Origin: CAXBES01 sp963974915
Lineage (GTDB): Bacteria > Bacteroidota > Bacteroidia > Flavobacteriales > Flavobacteriaceae
Assembly: GCA_963974915.1 (NCBI GenBank)
Contig: CAXBES010000004.1
Span: 1 to 64,000 of the forward strand
Reading direction: 5' to 3'
DNA length: 64,000 bases
Below are positions 26,214 to 35,311 of the stretch, piece by piece. The notes beneath the pieces were generated by a model that made no database searches, was not told where the DNA came from, and saw only the letters and a list, made by a program, of their open reading frames with translations. The first letter of the stretch is position 1; every line of letters begins with the position of its first letter. A program made the position numbers and the translations under genes.

Positions 26214-26726
26214 ATGAACACAGCTATCATACGTCCAATTGAAAAAAAAGACAATCCGCAACTGGCACAGTTAATAAGATCGGTTTTGGTAGACCTTGGT
26301 GTACCCAAAGTTGGAACTGCATATGAAGATGCTGCCTTAGATGAAATGTTCGAAACATATAGCAAACCTAAAGCTGTTTATATTGTGGTCGAGGAAAATG
26401 GTAAACTTATTGGAGGAGCAGGAATTGCGCAATTAGACAACTATGATGGGAATGTTTGCGAACTTCAGAAAATGTATTATCTGCCTGAAGCACGGGGTAA
26501 GGGTATTGGAAGTGAGATGCTCGAACTCTGTATGAACCATGCTGTTGATTTTGGATATGAAAAATGCTACCTTGAAACCATGCCTTATATGGCTGCAGCT
26601 CAAAAGCTTTACGAGCGCTTCGGATTTAAACATATTGATGGCGCATTAGGAGATACCGGGCATTATTCTTGTTCGGTACATATGATCAATGAATTAAATG
26701 AGGCGCCAACAAAGCAAAAGATTTAA
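26214..26726 (+). CDS. GNAT family N-acetyltransferase
   Basis: A 170-residue GNAT enzyme. Motif A is MYYLPEARGKGIGSEMLELC (about 87-106) and motif B includes AAQKLYERFGFKHIDG (about 128-143). The segment PYMAAAQKLYERFGFK is common in a Bacteroidota group of GNATs with unknown substrate. It is divergent from ribD (27 nt) and followed at 29 nt by prmC, so it may lead the plus-strand operon. Confidence 0.88.
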   Translation: MNTAIIRPIEKKDNPQLAQLIRSVLVDLGVPKVGTAYEDAALDEMFETYSKPKAVYIVVEENGKLIGGAGIAQLDNYDGNVCELQKMYYLPEARGKGIGSEMLELCMNHAVDFGYEKCYLETMPYMAAAQKLYERFGFKHIDGALGDTGHYSCSVHMINELNEAPTKQKI

Positions 26727-26755
26727 ATTAATTTACCCAAGCAACCGTTACCATC

Positions 26756-27616
26756 TTGAAGCTAAGAGAACTTAGAACTCATTTTACTAAACATCTTGAA
26801 GATGCGTATCCTTCAGAAGAGATAGGGTCGTTTTTTACGTTACTCGCTAACCAATATCTTTCGCTAAACAGACATGAAATTAGCCTAAACCTTGACACAA
26901 AGGTTTCCGAAGAGAAAAAAGAAATTTTTGAAAATGCAATAAAGCGGTTAAACAAGTACGAGCCCATTCAGTATGTCATTGGAAAAACCGAGTTTTTTTC
27001 CCTCCCGTTCAAAGTGAATAAGTTTACGCTAATTCCTAGGCCCGAAACCGAAGAGTTGGTGCAATGGATTCTGTTAGATCTAAATTCAAAAAAAAATTCT
27101 TCTTCGACTAAAATTCTTGATATTGGTACGGGTTCGGGGTGCATAGCAATTTCATTGGCTAAAAATTTACCGAAAGCTACTGTCTCTGCAATCGATTTTA
27201 AGGAAGAGACTTTAGCGATCGCGAAACAGAATTCGCAATTAAACGAGGTTACAGTAACATTTATTCTGAAAGACATCTTGCACGCTCAAACCTTACACGA
27301 TACCTACGATATTATTGTTTCTAACCCACCTTATGTGCGGGAATCTGAAAAGATTCAAATGCAATCTAATGTACTAGAGCACGAGCCGGCATCTGCACTT
27401 TACGTCTCAGATAATGATCCGTTAGTTTTTTATATTAAAATTGCACAAATTGCCAAAAGACAATTGAATAGCAACGGAATTTTATACTTCGAAATTAATG
27501 AGTATCTTAGTAAGGAAGTAGTAACGATGCTCAAAAACGAAGGGTTTGCGAAGATTGAAGTTCGTAAGGATTTCTTCGGAAAAGAACGAATGATAAAAGC
27601 TCAATTAAATGCGTGA
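26756..27616 (+). CDS. prmC: Peptide chain release factor N5-glutamine methyltransferase
   Basis: Methylates the glutamine of the GGQ motif in release factors RF1/RF2. The 286 residues hold the SAM motif LDIGTGSGCIAISLAK (about 121-136) and the catalytic NPPYVRE (Asn190-), preceded by the family segment YVIGKTEFFSLPF. The start is a TTG at 26756, giving MKLRELRTHF, which fits homologues; no better in-frame start is visible. It overlaps the next gene by 8 nt. Confidence 0.95.
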   Translation: MKLRELRTHFTKHLEDAYPSEEIGSFFTLLANQYLSLNRHEISLNLDTKVSEEKKEIFENAIKRLNKYEPIQYVIGKTEFFSLPFKVNKFTLIPRPETEELVQWILLDLNSKKNSSSTKILDIGTGSGCIAISLAKNLPKATVSAIDFKEETLAIAKQNSQLNEVTVTFILKDILHAQTLHDTYDIIVSNPPYVRESEKIQMQSNVLEHEPASALYVSDNDPLVFYIKIAQIAKRQLNSNGILYFEINEYLSKEVVTMLKNEGFAKIEVRKDFFGKERMIKAQLNA

Positions 27617-28199
27617 TCTAAAAAATATTTGTGTTTTCTGTGGAAGTAGTGATGGAAATGACCTGAAAATTACTGAAGCGGCGAAACAATTAGGAACCAT
27701 TTTTTCGCAGCGGGATATTACTTTGGTGTACGGCGCGGCTAAGATAGGTGTAATGGGAACTATTGCTAAGACTATTTTAGATAGTAAAGGGAGCGTGATT
27801 GGTGTAATTCCTCAGTTCTTAAAGAAAAAAGAAGTCGTTCACTTAGGACTTAGCCAGTTAATTACCACGCACAATATGCATGAGCGCAAATTGAAAATGC
27901 AGGAAATAAGTGATGGTTTTATTGCAATGCCCGGCGGATTTGGAACACTGGAAGAGCTCTTCGAGATTATTACCTGGTTACAACTGGGACTGCATGATAA
28001 ACCTATAGGATTGTTCAATGTAAACGGCTTTTATGACGATCTGTTAAATTTAATAGAGAATATGGTACGTACCGGTTTTATCACTATGGATACGTATAAT
28101 TTACTGTTGGTAGATAGTAATGTTGAGGGGCTTCTCGAAAAAATGACCAATTTTAAAACACCACAGATTCCTAAATGGCTAAGCTCAGAACGGGCTTAA
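27609..28199 (+). CDS. LOG-family Rossmann protein (TIGR00730)
   Basis: A 196-residue Rossmann-like protein of the LOG family, whose members release free base from nucleoside 5'-monophosphates (cytokinin riboside monophosphate in plants). The catalytic signature is present as PGGFGTLEELFE (about 108-119) with the preceding MHERK. N-terminal CVFCGSSDGND fits the family. The physiological substrate in bacteria is uncertain. It is coupled to prmC by an 8-nt overlap. Confidence 0.93.
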   Translation: MRDLKNICVFCGSSDGNDLKITEAAKQLGTIFSQRDITLVYGAAKIGVMGTIAKTILDSKGSVIGVIPQFLKKKEVVHLGLSQLITTHNMHERKLKMQEISDGFIAMPGGFGTLEELFEIITWLQLGLHDKPIGLFNVNGFYDDLLNLIENMVRTGFITMDTYNLLLVDSNVEGLLEKMTNFKTPQIPKWLSSERA

Positions 28200-28297
28200 G
28201 GTCAAGTTATTAACGATATACTTCGTCTTTTTAACAAAATTGCACTTATTTCATTTTAAGTAATACATTTAGGTTTACTAACATTAAACGTAAATGT

Positions 28298-28999
28298 ATG
28301 AAATCTTCTAAAAAGTATTTGGCCGAAGGGCTTGGGACCTTCGCTTTGGTTTTATTTGGTTGTGGTGCCGCAACAATCGCAAGTGTTTCTCAATCGGGTC
28401 CGGAAGGGATAGGGATCCTCGGAATTGCCCTGGCATTCGGACTTTCGGTGGTTGTTATGGCTTATACAATTGGCCCTATCTCCGGCTGTCATATCAACCC
28501 GGCTATATCTATCGCAATGCTCGCTGCCGGCAAACTTTCAGGAAAAGACACTATTGGATATGTCATTTCTCAATGTATTGGAGCTATAGCTGCCGCTGCA
28601 TTGCTCTATTTGTTGGCAACCGGAAGCGCTGGTTTTTCCATGCCCGAATGGGGGCTTGGCAGTAATGGTTGGGGGCCGGGATATTTAGGCGAATACGATA
28701 TGAGATCGGCACTGATTGCAGAGTTTGTATTTACTTTTCTTTTCTTAATGGTGATCTTTGGTACAACAGCAAAGAATGCTTCTCCAATTATGGCCGGACT
28801 TGCGATTGGTATTTCTTTGGCATTAATACATATGGTCGTAATACCAATAACAGGAACATCCGTAAATCCTGCGAGGAGTTTAGGTCCTGCACTGTTTTCT
28901 GGGGGAATGGCTCTGGAACAACTCTGGTTGTTCATTGTGGCTCCAATTGGCGGAGGATTATGCGCTGCACTTGTGCGAAAAGTCTTTTTAGAGGATTAA
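28298..28999 (+). CDS. Aquaporin (MIP family)
   Basis: A 233-residue inner-membrane channel with six membrane segments. Both half-helix NPA motifs are intact: GCHINPAIS (NPA at 67-69) and GTSVNPARS (NPA near 190), the latter with the selectivity-filter arginine. The serine/glycine-rich filter and overall length resemble water-selective AqpZ, but a glycerol role cannot be excluded and no glycerol genes are near. The nearest upstream gene ends 98 nt earlier, so it may have its own promoter. Confidence 0.95.
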   Translation: MKSSKKYLAEGLGTFALVLFGCGAATIASVSQSGPEGIGILGIALAFGLSVVVMAYTIGPISGCHINPAISIAMLAAGKLSGKDTIGYVISQCIGAIAAAALLYLLATGSAGFSMPEWGLGSNGWGPGYLGEYDMRSALIAEFVFTFLFLMVIFGTTAKNASPIMAGLAIGISLALIHMVVIPITGTSVNPARSLGPALFSGGMALEQLWLFIVAPIGGGLCAALVRKVFLED

Positions 29000-29106
29000 T
29001 TCATCTAATTTGTTAAAAAAATCTTAAAAAAAGGGGGTTTTTCCTGTGTCTCGGACTTAGGTTATTTTGTAAATTCATTGATTATTAACAATCTAACTTT
29101 AGTACA

Positions 29107-32100
29107 ATGAGAACAAATCAATTAATTTTTACATTATTTTTGGCCGTTTTTACTATTACGGTACAGGCACAGGAAAATGTCGCCGCAAAGGCGACATACA
29201 CGGGGGAAGTCTCTTCGGTGGAGTATATTACCTCTTTATTATCGAGACCCGGGGATCTGGTTGCGCCAGACGACACTCCAAGAGAAGCCAAGGACAAACG
29301 TTCTATTGCAAATCAGATCTCAGTAGGTCAGGATCCTCAGACCGAAGATGATTATTTTGTGTTAAATAAGCATGAAATGGAACAGAGTATGAGTAGAGCA
29401 CCTGCGAGTTTAGTGTTCAATACATACTCGTCTAATTCGCAACCTACAGATCCTTCTCTGGCAATTGGACCTAATCATGTTTTTGTGGTTTATAACACCG
29501 GATTTATGATCTACGACAAGTCCGGAAACCAGCTTTTGGGTCAGACAGCTCCCAACCCGGCAATATTTCCTGCCGGAGGATGTTGTGACCTAACGGTATC
29601 TTACGACAATGCTGCAGATAGATGGGTAGTCACTTTTTTAAGTATAAGCGCCGGCGCACAAATTGCGGTGTCTGATGGTCCAAATCCCCTAACTGCCGGT
29701 TGGTATGTATATACTATTTCTGCTGTTCAGGATTATCAGAAACTTTCTGTTTGGAGTGATGGTTATTACATTACTGAAAATACTTCTGGCTCCAACAAGG
29801 TATGGGCGTTAGAAAGAAGTGCTATGTTAGCCGGAGATTCTAATGCACAAGTTCAGGGTTTTAATCTCCCGGGACTCGTAACCAGCGGGTTTTTTAGTCC
29901 GCAGGTCTTAAATGTGACCGATGCAAATTTACCTGCAGCCGGTGGAGCCACTGTGGTTTATATGCAGGATAATGCATGGAGCGGGGTTTCTACGGATCAT
30001 ATTAAACTCTGGACTATCGATGTAGATTGGAACAATTCGAATAATTCTTCTATTTCGGCGGCACAGCAAATAAATACAACTTCATTTATAAGTGTCTTTG
30101 ATAATGGTAGTTTTTCCAATTTAACTCAGCCGGGAGGTGGTTCCACGATAGACGCATTACAAGCAACTATTATGAATCAGGCGCAGTTTAGAAAATTTGG
30201 AACACATAACTCTGCGGTATTTAACTTTGTGGTTGATACAGATGCGAGTAATGGTGAGTTGGCCGGAATTAGATGGCTCGAATTTCGTCAAAGCGGCGAT
30301 AATCAACCATGGTCTTTATATCAGGAAGGAACCTATACAGCGCCCAATGGTAAACATGCCTGGAATGCTAGTTTGGCGATGGATGCGGCAGGAAATATAG
30401 GAATGGGGTATACTGCAATGTCAGGTCCCTCAACACCGTCAACGATAAGAGTTAGTTCTTACTTTACAGGTAGATTGAGTTCAGATCCTTTAGGGGTTAT
30501 GACTTCTTCGGAAGAGCTTATCGCCAACGGTAATGGAAACATTTCGGGAACACGATACGGGGATTATGCAAAGATCGATGTGGATCCTTCAGATAATTCA
30601 TCATTTTGGTTTATAACCGAATATTACAGTAGCGGAAGAAAAGGTGTTGTTGGAAAATTCGCTATTCAAGCCGGGCCACCGGATACAGAAGCACCTACAG
30701 ATCCAACCAATTTAATTGCAAGTAATATTACATCAAGTGGTGCGACTCTTAATTGGACCGCTTCTACCGATAACGTAGGTGTAGCCAGATACAATATTTC
30801 TATAGACGGAAGTGTAGTTGGAAGCTCTACAACAACTACGTTTGATGTAAGCGGTTTGTCGCCGGAAACAAATTATACCGCTTCTGTAAATGCCGAAGAC
30901 GCAGCCGGAAATGTTTCGGGGAATGCAACAACTTCGTTTACTACTATTGCCGGTAGTACGGGTGGAAATTATTGCGATTCGGCTAGTACCAACGTGAATG
31001 ATGAATACATTAGCAGGGTTCAATTAAATACAATAGATAATAGCTCAGGGGCTCAGTTCTATTCAGATTTTACAGGTATTTCTACTAATTTAACGGAAGG
31101 AGATGGCTATACGATCACCGTTACTCCTACGTGGACAGGTACTGTTTATTCTGAAGGCTACGCAGTTTGGATAGATTATAACAACGATGAAGATTTTGAA
31201 GATTCGGGAGAACTGGTTTGGTCTAAAGCACCTTCCACCAACACGCCAAACAGCGGCTCATTTACGGTACCTACAGCTACTTCGGGGACTTCTGTAAGAA
31301 TGAGAGTATCGATGAAATACAACGGCATTCCTACTTCGTGTGAAACTTTTACCTGGGGTGAAGTAGAGGATTATACGGTGAATCTAGAAGCCGGTAGTGG
31401 AGGCGATACACAAGCTCCAACGGCTCCCACTAATTTAACAGCTTCGAATGTAACCGATTCCGGTGCTGACCTTTCCTGGAACGCTTCAACAGATAATGTC
31501 GGAGTTACGGGGTACGAGGTTTTTGAAAGCGGAATCAGCATTGGTAGTGTAGCAAGTACAACGGCTAGTGTAACCGGGTTATCGCCTAATACTTCCTATT
31601 CGTTCACAGTGCGAGCATTTGACGCAGCCGGAAATAATTCAGGATTCAGTAATACTGAAAACGTAACAACTACCGGAACCGGTGGTGGTCCGGGAGTGAT
31701 CGCAGGGTATTATTTTGAGTCGGGATTAGAAGGCTGGCTGGATGGCGGAAGCGATTGCGCCAGAGTGAATAATTCGAATAGGTCGTACGAAGGTAATTAC
31801 TCTATCCGAATTAGAGATAACAGTAATTCTTCGAATGCGAGATCACCTATTCTGGATCTAACAGGAAATTCGCAAGTTTCTATAGAATTCCATACCTATT
31901 CGTATAGTATGGAGTTTGGAGAAGATTTTGTAGTAGAATTCTATAACGGGTCAAGTTATCAGGTAATTGGTCAGTATGCTCGTGGAACCGATTTTAACAA
32001 TAATTCATTCTTTACCGATACGATCATTCTCAATTCGTCCAATTATAACTTTAACAGTAATAACAGATTTAGATTTCGTTGTGACGCAAGTGGGAATAAC

Positions 32101-32442
32101 GATCATATTTATTTTGATCAGGTTATCATCTCGGGAGATAACGTTAGAACTCCTACACCAACAGTTACCGATACCGGTTCGGCGATTAGATCGTTTACTC
32201 AGTTTTCTAAGGAGAACATAAAATTGTATCCAAATCCTACAAATACGATCTTAAATATTGAGATCCTGGAGGGTACGTATGATGAGATAATCGTTTATTC
32301 TTCAACAGGACAAATGGTTCACGTAGGGACGCCGGGAGTTGATCGACAAACTGTAGATGTGACACGTTTTGCTGCTGGAATGTATTTTATCCGATTTGTT
32401 TCAAATGGAAAAGCTGTTACAAAGCGCTTTGTGAAAGAATAA
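29107..32442 (+). CDS. Large secreted modular protein with FN3, GEVED and T9SS domains
   Basis: A 1111-residue exported protein. A signal peptide (about 1-21, ending VQAQ) is followed by a long N-terminal propeller-like region (about 80-520) with repeated D/W/G motifs. Next come a fibronectin type III domain (from about 526), a GEVED domain (about 622-765, containing VWIDYNNDEDFED and WGEVEDYTV), a second FN3 (from about 767), a jelly-roll-like adhesive domain (about 867-1010) and a type A T9SS sorting domain (from 1039, KLYPNPTNTILNIEI to KRFVKE). It is probably displayed or released by T9SS. The two FN3 units are close to each other. No catalytic residues are recognised in the N-terminal region. 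Confidence 0.9.
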   Translation: MRTNQLIFTLFLAVFTITVQAQENVAAKATYTGEVSSVEYITSLLSRPGDLVAPDDTPREAKDKRSIANQISVGQDPQTEDDYFVLNKHEMEQSMSRAPASLVFNTYSSNSQPTDPSLAIGPNHVFVVYNTGFMIYDKSGNQLLGQTAPNPAIFPAGGCCDLTVSYDNAADRWVVTFLSISAGAQIAVSDGPNPLTAGWYVYTISAVQDYQKLSVWSDGYYITENTSGSNKVWALERSAMLAGDSNAQVQGFNLPGLVTSGFFSPQVLNVTDANLPAAGGATVVYMQDNAWSGVSTDHIKLWTIDVDWNNSNNSSISAAQQINTTSFISVFDNGSFSNLTQPGGGSTIDALQATIMNQAQFRKFGTHNSAVFNFVVDTDASNGELAGIRWLEFRQSGDNQPWSLYQEGTYTAPNGKHAWNASLAMDAAGNIGMGYTAMSGPSTPSTIRVSSYFTGRLSSDPLGVMTSSEELIANGNGNISGTRYGDYAKIDVDPSDNSSFWFITEYYSSGRKGVVGKFAIQAGPPDTEAPTDPTNLIASNITSSGATLNWTASTDNVGVARYNISIDGSVVGSSTTTTFDVSGLSPETNYTASVNAEDAAGNVSGNATTSFTTIAGSTGGNYCDSASTNVNDEYISRVQLNTIDNSSGAQFYSDFTGISTNLTEGDGYTITVTPTWTGTVYSEGYAVWIDYNNDEDFEDSGELVWSKAPSTNTPNSGSFTVPTATSGTSVRMRVSMKYNGIPTSCETFTWGEVEDYTVNLEAGSGGDTQAPTAPTNLTASNVTDSGADLSWNASTDNVGVTGYEVFESGISIGSVASTTASVTGLSPNTSYSFTVRAFDAAGNNSGFSNTENVTTTGTGGGPGVIAGYYFESGLEGWLDGGSDCARVNNSNRSYEGNYSIRIRDNSNSSNARSPILDLTGNSQVSIEFHTYSYSMEFGEDFVVEFYNGSSYQVIGQYARGTDFNNNSFFTDTIILNSSNYNFNSNNRFRFRCDASGNNDHIYFDQVIISGDNVRTPTPTVTDTGSAIRSFTQFSKENIKLYPNPTNTILNIEILEGTYDEIIVYSSTGQMVHVGTPGVDRQTVDVTRFAAGMYFIRFVSNGKAVTKRFVKE

Positions 32443-32478
32443 TATAAATTCTTTTTATTTCTGAAAGTGTTTCAGATA

Positions 32479-32510
32479 AAAGGGCTCCCGGAAACGGGAG
32501 CCCTTTTTTT
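32479..32510 (+). terminator. Terminator of the 1111-aa secreted protein gene
   Basis: A 12-bp GC-rich stem (AAAGGGCTCCCG 32479-32490 with 32495-32506) closed by a GAAA tetraloop and followed by a T run. It lies about 37 nt after the stop codon. Confidence 0.9.
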
Positions 32511-32640
32511 GCCTTGCGTTAAGGATAGTCTCGAAAATCCTCTTTGTGAAGCAAAGAGATTGCAGCAAATAGCCTGACCCAGACAGAACGGTAGAGAGCG
32601 CTTGCCTTGCGGCAGGCAGGTCTGGGGAACGCCCTGGATA
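32511..32640. repeat. Structured intergenic element upstream of ligA
   Basis: About 130 nt of comparatively GC-rich DNA with three inverted repeats: CTCTTTG/CAAAGAG (32540-32546, 32552-32558), an outer pair CCCAGAC/GTCTGGG (32578-32584, 32620-32626) and, nested inside it, GCTTGCC/GGCAGGC (32600-32606, 32611-32617). No gene is seen. Its composition differs from the flanks and it looks like a small dispersed palindromic element. Other copies would have to be sought in the genome. Confidence 0.5.
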
Positions 32641-32698
32641 AGAATTATATTTGTTGATATCATCTGTAAAAACCCGAATGCTGAACGCTTACAATTTT

Positions 32699-32706
32699 TA
32701 TATTTG
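32699..32706 (+). promoter_or_regulatory. ligA promoter -7 element, leaderless arrangement
   Basis: TATATTTG matches TAnnTTTG and ends 4 nt before the ligA ATG (32711). The predicted transcript would begin at the start codon. Confidence 0.6.
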
Positions 32707-32710
32707 TGAT

Positions 32711-34705
32711 ATGACTACGGAAGAAAAAATAAATGAGCTTCGCAAAGAGCTTAGGCAGCATAATTACAACTATTATATTCTTGATGATCCCACGATATCC
32801 GATTTTGATTTTGATATAAAATTGAAAGAATTACAGCGATTGGAAGCCGAGAACCCTCAGTTTTATGACCCGGATTCTCCAACTTTACGTGTTGGGGGTG
32901 AAGTGACGAAGAATTTTGAAACCGTGGCTCATACCTACAGAATGTATTCTTTGGATAATTCGTATTCAAAGGAAGATCTTTTAGATTGGGAAAAACGCAT
33001 TATGAAGCAAGTGGACGGGAAAGTTGAGTTTACCTGTGAACTAAAATACGACGGGGCTTCAATGAGTTTAACCTACAAGAATGGAAGCTTGCTAAGAGCT
33101 GTAACCCGGGGTGATGGTTTTCAGGGTGATGATGTGACGACCAATGTAAAAACCATTCGTTCCGTACCGTTAAAACTAAAAGGAGATTATCCACCACTTT
33201 TTGAAATTAGAGGGGAGATCGTATTGCCGTTTGAAGGATTTATCGCGATGAATAAGGAGCGATTTGAAGCGGGAGAAGAACCATACAGGAATCCGAGAAA
33301 TACAGCTTCGGGAAGTTTAAAACTACAGGATAGCAGCGAAGTTGCCAAACGACCTTTAGAATGCTTGTTATACAGTATAAAAGGAGAGCGTCTTCCTATA
33401 AAAACACAATTTGAAAGCTTAGAAAAGGCTCGCGAATGGGGTTTTAAGGTACCCGATGTCGCAAAACTGGCCAAAAGTATCGATGAGGTCGAAGAGTTTG
33501 TAAATTATTGGGATACGCATAGACATAAGCTTCCATACGAAACAGACGGAGTAGTAATTAAGGTTAACGATCTGCAGCAACAGGAAGAATTGGGTTATAC
33601 AGCTAAAGCACCTCGTTGGGCAATGGCTTATAAATTCAAGGCAGAACAGGTTTCTACATTACTCAATGAAATTACGTATCAGGTAGGTAGAACCGGTGCA
33701 ATTACGCCGGTTGCTAATTTGCAACCTGTAGAATTGGCAGGTACCATTGTAAAGAGAGCGTCCTTACACAATGCCGATCAGATCGCAAAGTTGGATATTA
33801 GAGAAGGAGATACTGTTTTTGTTGAGAAGGGGGGAGAGATCATACCCAAGATCATTGGAGTGGATTTTACCCAGCGGGATGCAGATTCTCAACCTACCCG
33901 ATATATTGAGGATTGTCCGGAGTGCGGTACTTCGCTCATCAGAAATGAGGGCGAGGCGCAACATTATTGTCCGAATACAGCGGGTTGTCCGCCGCAGATC
34001 ATTGGAAGAATACAGCATTTCATTTCCAGGAAAGCGATGGATATTGAAGGTTTGGGTGGCGAAACGGTGGCGCTTTTGGTGAGCAACGGACTAATACAAA
34101 ACTATGCAGATCTTTATGAGTTAACGGTTGAGCAGGTGATTCCGTTGGAGCGAATGGCCGAAAAGAGTGCCGAGAATCTGGTTGCAGGCGTTGCTGCTTC
34201 AAAGAGTATACCTTTTGAGCGGGTATTGTTCGCCTTGGGAATTAGATATGTTGGGGAAACCGTTGCAAAAAAGTTGGCCAAGCACTATAAGAATATAGAT
34301 GCGCTTGCAGCTGCTTCGGTTGAGGATCTGGTATCGGTGGATGAGATCGGTGATAGGATCGCAGAAAGTGTTATTTCTTTTTTCTCTTCGGAAGAAAACA
34401 ATGGGATCATTGAAAGGTTGAAATCGCATGGCGTACAGTTGGCGATCTCTGCTGAAAAATTAGCGAATCAAACAGATTTATTACGGGGAAACACTTTTGT
34501 GGTTTCGGGAGTTTTTGAAAAGGTATCACGAAATGAACTAAAGAAATTGATCGAAGATAATGGCGGAAAGGTTTCAGGTTCGATCTCGGGCAAAACCAGT
34601 TATGTGGTCGCAGGGGAAAGTATGGGGCCCAGTAAACGAACAAAAGCTGAAGATCTGGGGGTTCCAATAATCAACGAAGATGATTTTTTAGAAATGATTT
34701 CTTAA
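32711..34705 (+). CDS. ligA: NAD-dependent DNA ligase
   Basis: Seals nicks in replication and repair using NAD. The 664 residues contain the Ia domain, the adenylation site LKYDGASMSL (Lys112), the OB fold, a four-cysteine zinc finger (CPECGT to CPNTAGC, about 405-428), helix-hairpin-helix repeats and a C-terminal BRCT domain (about 588-664, GNTFVVSGVFEKVSRNELK). I chose the ATG at 32711 (MTTEEKINELRKEL), the standard N-terminus; the frame is open 20 codons upstream but a promoter element lies there. Confidence 0.97.
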   Translation: MTTEEKINELRKELRQHNYNYYILDDPTISDFDFDIKLKELQRLEAENPQFYDPDSPTLRVGGEVTKNFETVAHTYRMYSLDNSYSKEDLLDWEKRIMKQVDGKVEFTCELKYDGASMSLTYKNGSLLRAVTRGDGFQGDDVTTNVKTIRSVPLKLKGDYPPLFEIRGEIVLPFEGFIAMNKERFEAGEEPYRNPRNTASGSLKLQDSSEVAKRPLECLLYSIKGERLPIKTQFESLEKAREWGFKVPDVAKLAKSIDEVEEFVNYWDTHRHKLPYETDGVVIKVNDLQQQEELGYTAKAPRWAMAYKFKAEQVSTLLNEITYQVGRTGAITPVANLQPVELAGTIVKRASLHNADQIAKLDIREGDTVFVEKGGEIIPKIIGVDFTQRDADSQPTRYIEDCPECGTSLIRNEGEAQHYCPNTAGCPPQIIGRIQHFISRKAMDIEGLGGETVALLVSNGLIQNYADLYELTVEQVIPLERMAEKSAENLVAGVAASKSIPFERVLFALGIRYVGETVAKKLAKHYKNIDALAAASVEDLVSVDEIGDRIAESVISFFSSEENNGIIERLKSHGVQLAISAEKLANQTDLLRGNTFVVSGVFEKVSRNELKKLIEDNGGKVSGSISGKTSYVVAGESMGPSKRTKAEDLGVPIINEDDFLEMIS

Positions 34706-34731
34706 GTGCGTGCTAAAATTATCTAAAAACG

Positions 34732-34739
34732 TATTTTTG
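34732..34739 (+). promoter_or_regulatory. Predicted promoter of the DUF6913-like gene and possibly dapA
   Basis: TATTTTTG is an exact TAnnTTTG match 22 nt before the 34762 start codon. No convincing -33 element. Confidence 0.45.
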
Positions 34740-34761
34740 CAAAGCGCAGGCAATTGAAGTT

Positions 34762-35277
34762 ATGTTCAAGAAATTAAAGCAACGATCCTTACAAAAATTA
34801 ACCGATAAAAACCTAAAGAACCGGGATTTGTCAGAGATCAATGCGCCTCTAAAAACGTTGGGTTTTTTAGTGGAAGAAGCACAATTTCAGGATCTTGAGG
34901 TTTTATACGATTTTTCGGAAACATTAGGGTTGCAGCGAAAAGATGTTAAGGTTTTTACTTTTTTGGAAGTGAAGAAGAAAACTCCCTCGCTACGGCAAAA
35001 TCAGGTGAACAACAAAGATTTTACCTGGAAGGGAGAGATCCACAACCAAAATGCGGAAGAATTTTTAGCTATTCCCTTTGATGCGCTAATAGGTTATTAC
35101 AAAGGTCGTAATGAGTTTTTAGATCTAATGGTCGCCAAAAGCAGGGCGAAATTTAAGATTGGGGTATCCGAATCGGATTTCCGTTTGTACGATATGATCA
35201 TCGATATCGATTTAGAAAAAACCGATGCGTTTAAGAATGAACTGAAGAAGTATCTTCAGGTATTGAATAAAATATAG
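34762..35277 (+). CDS. Conserved hypothetical protein (DUF6913-like)
   Basis: A 171-residue cytoplasmic protein, no signal peptide or membrane segment. It resembles, from memory, the DUF6913 family found beside dapA in Flavobacteriia. Recognisable features are a basic N-terminal helix, the central LVEEAQFQDLEVLYDFSETL and a C-terminal FRLYDMIIDIDLEKTDAFKNE. The function is unknown. It lies 34 nt before dapA on the same strand and probably shares its transcript. Confidence 0.75.
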   Translation: MFKKLKQRSLQKLTDKNLKNRDLSEINAPLKTLGFLVEEAQFQDLEVLYDFSETLGLQRKDVKVFTFLEVKKKTPSLRQNQVNNKDFTWKGEIHNQNAEEFLAIPFDALIGYYKGRNEFLDLMVAKSRAKFKIGVSESDFRLYDMIIDIDLEKTDAFKNELKKYLQVLNKI

Positions 35278-35311
35278 AAATTAAAATCTCCCGAGATCTT
35301 GGGCTATTGTT

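Noticed and set aside
32472..32663. 63-codon minus-strand frame before ligA
   Set aside because: It lies over a terminator and a palindromic element; no coding signal.
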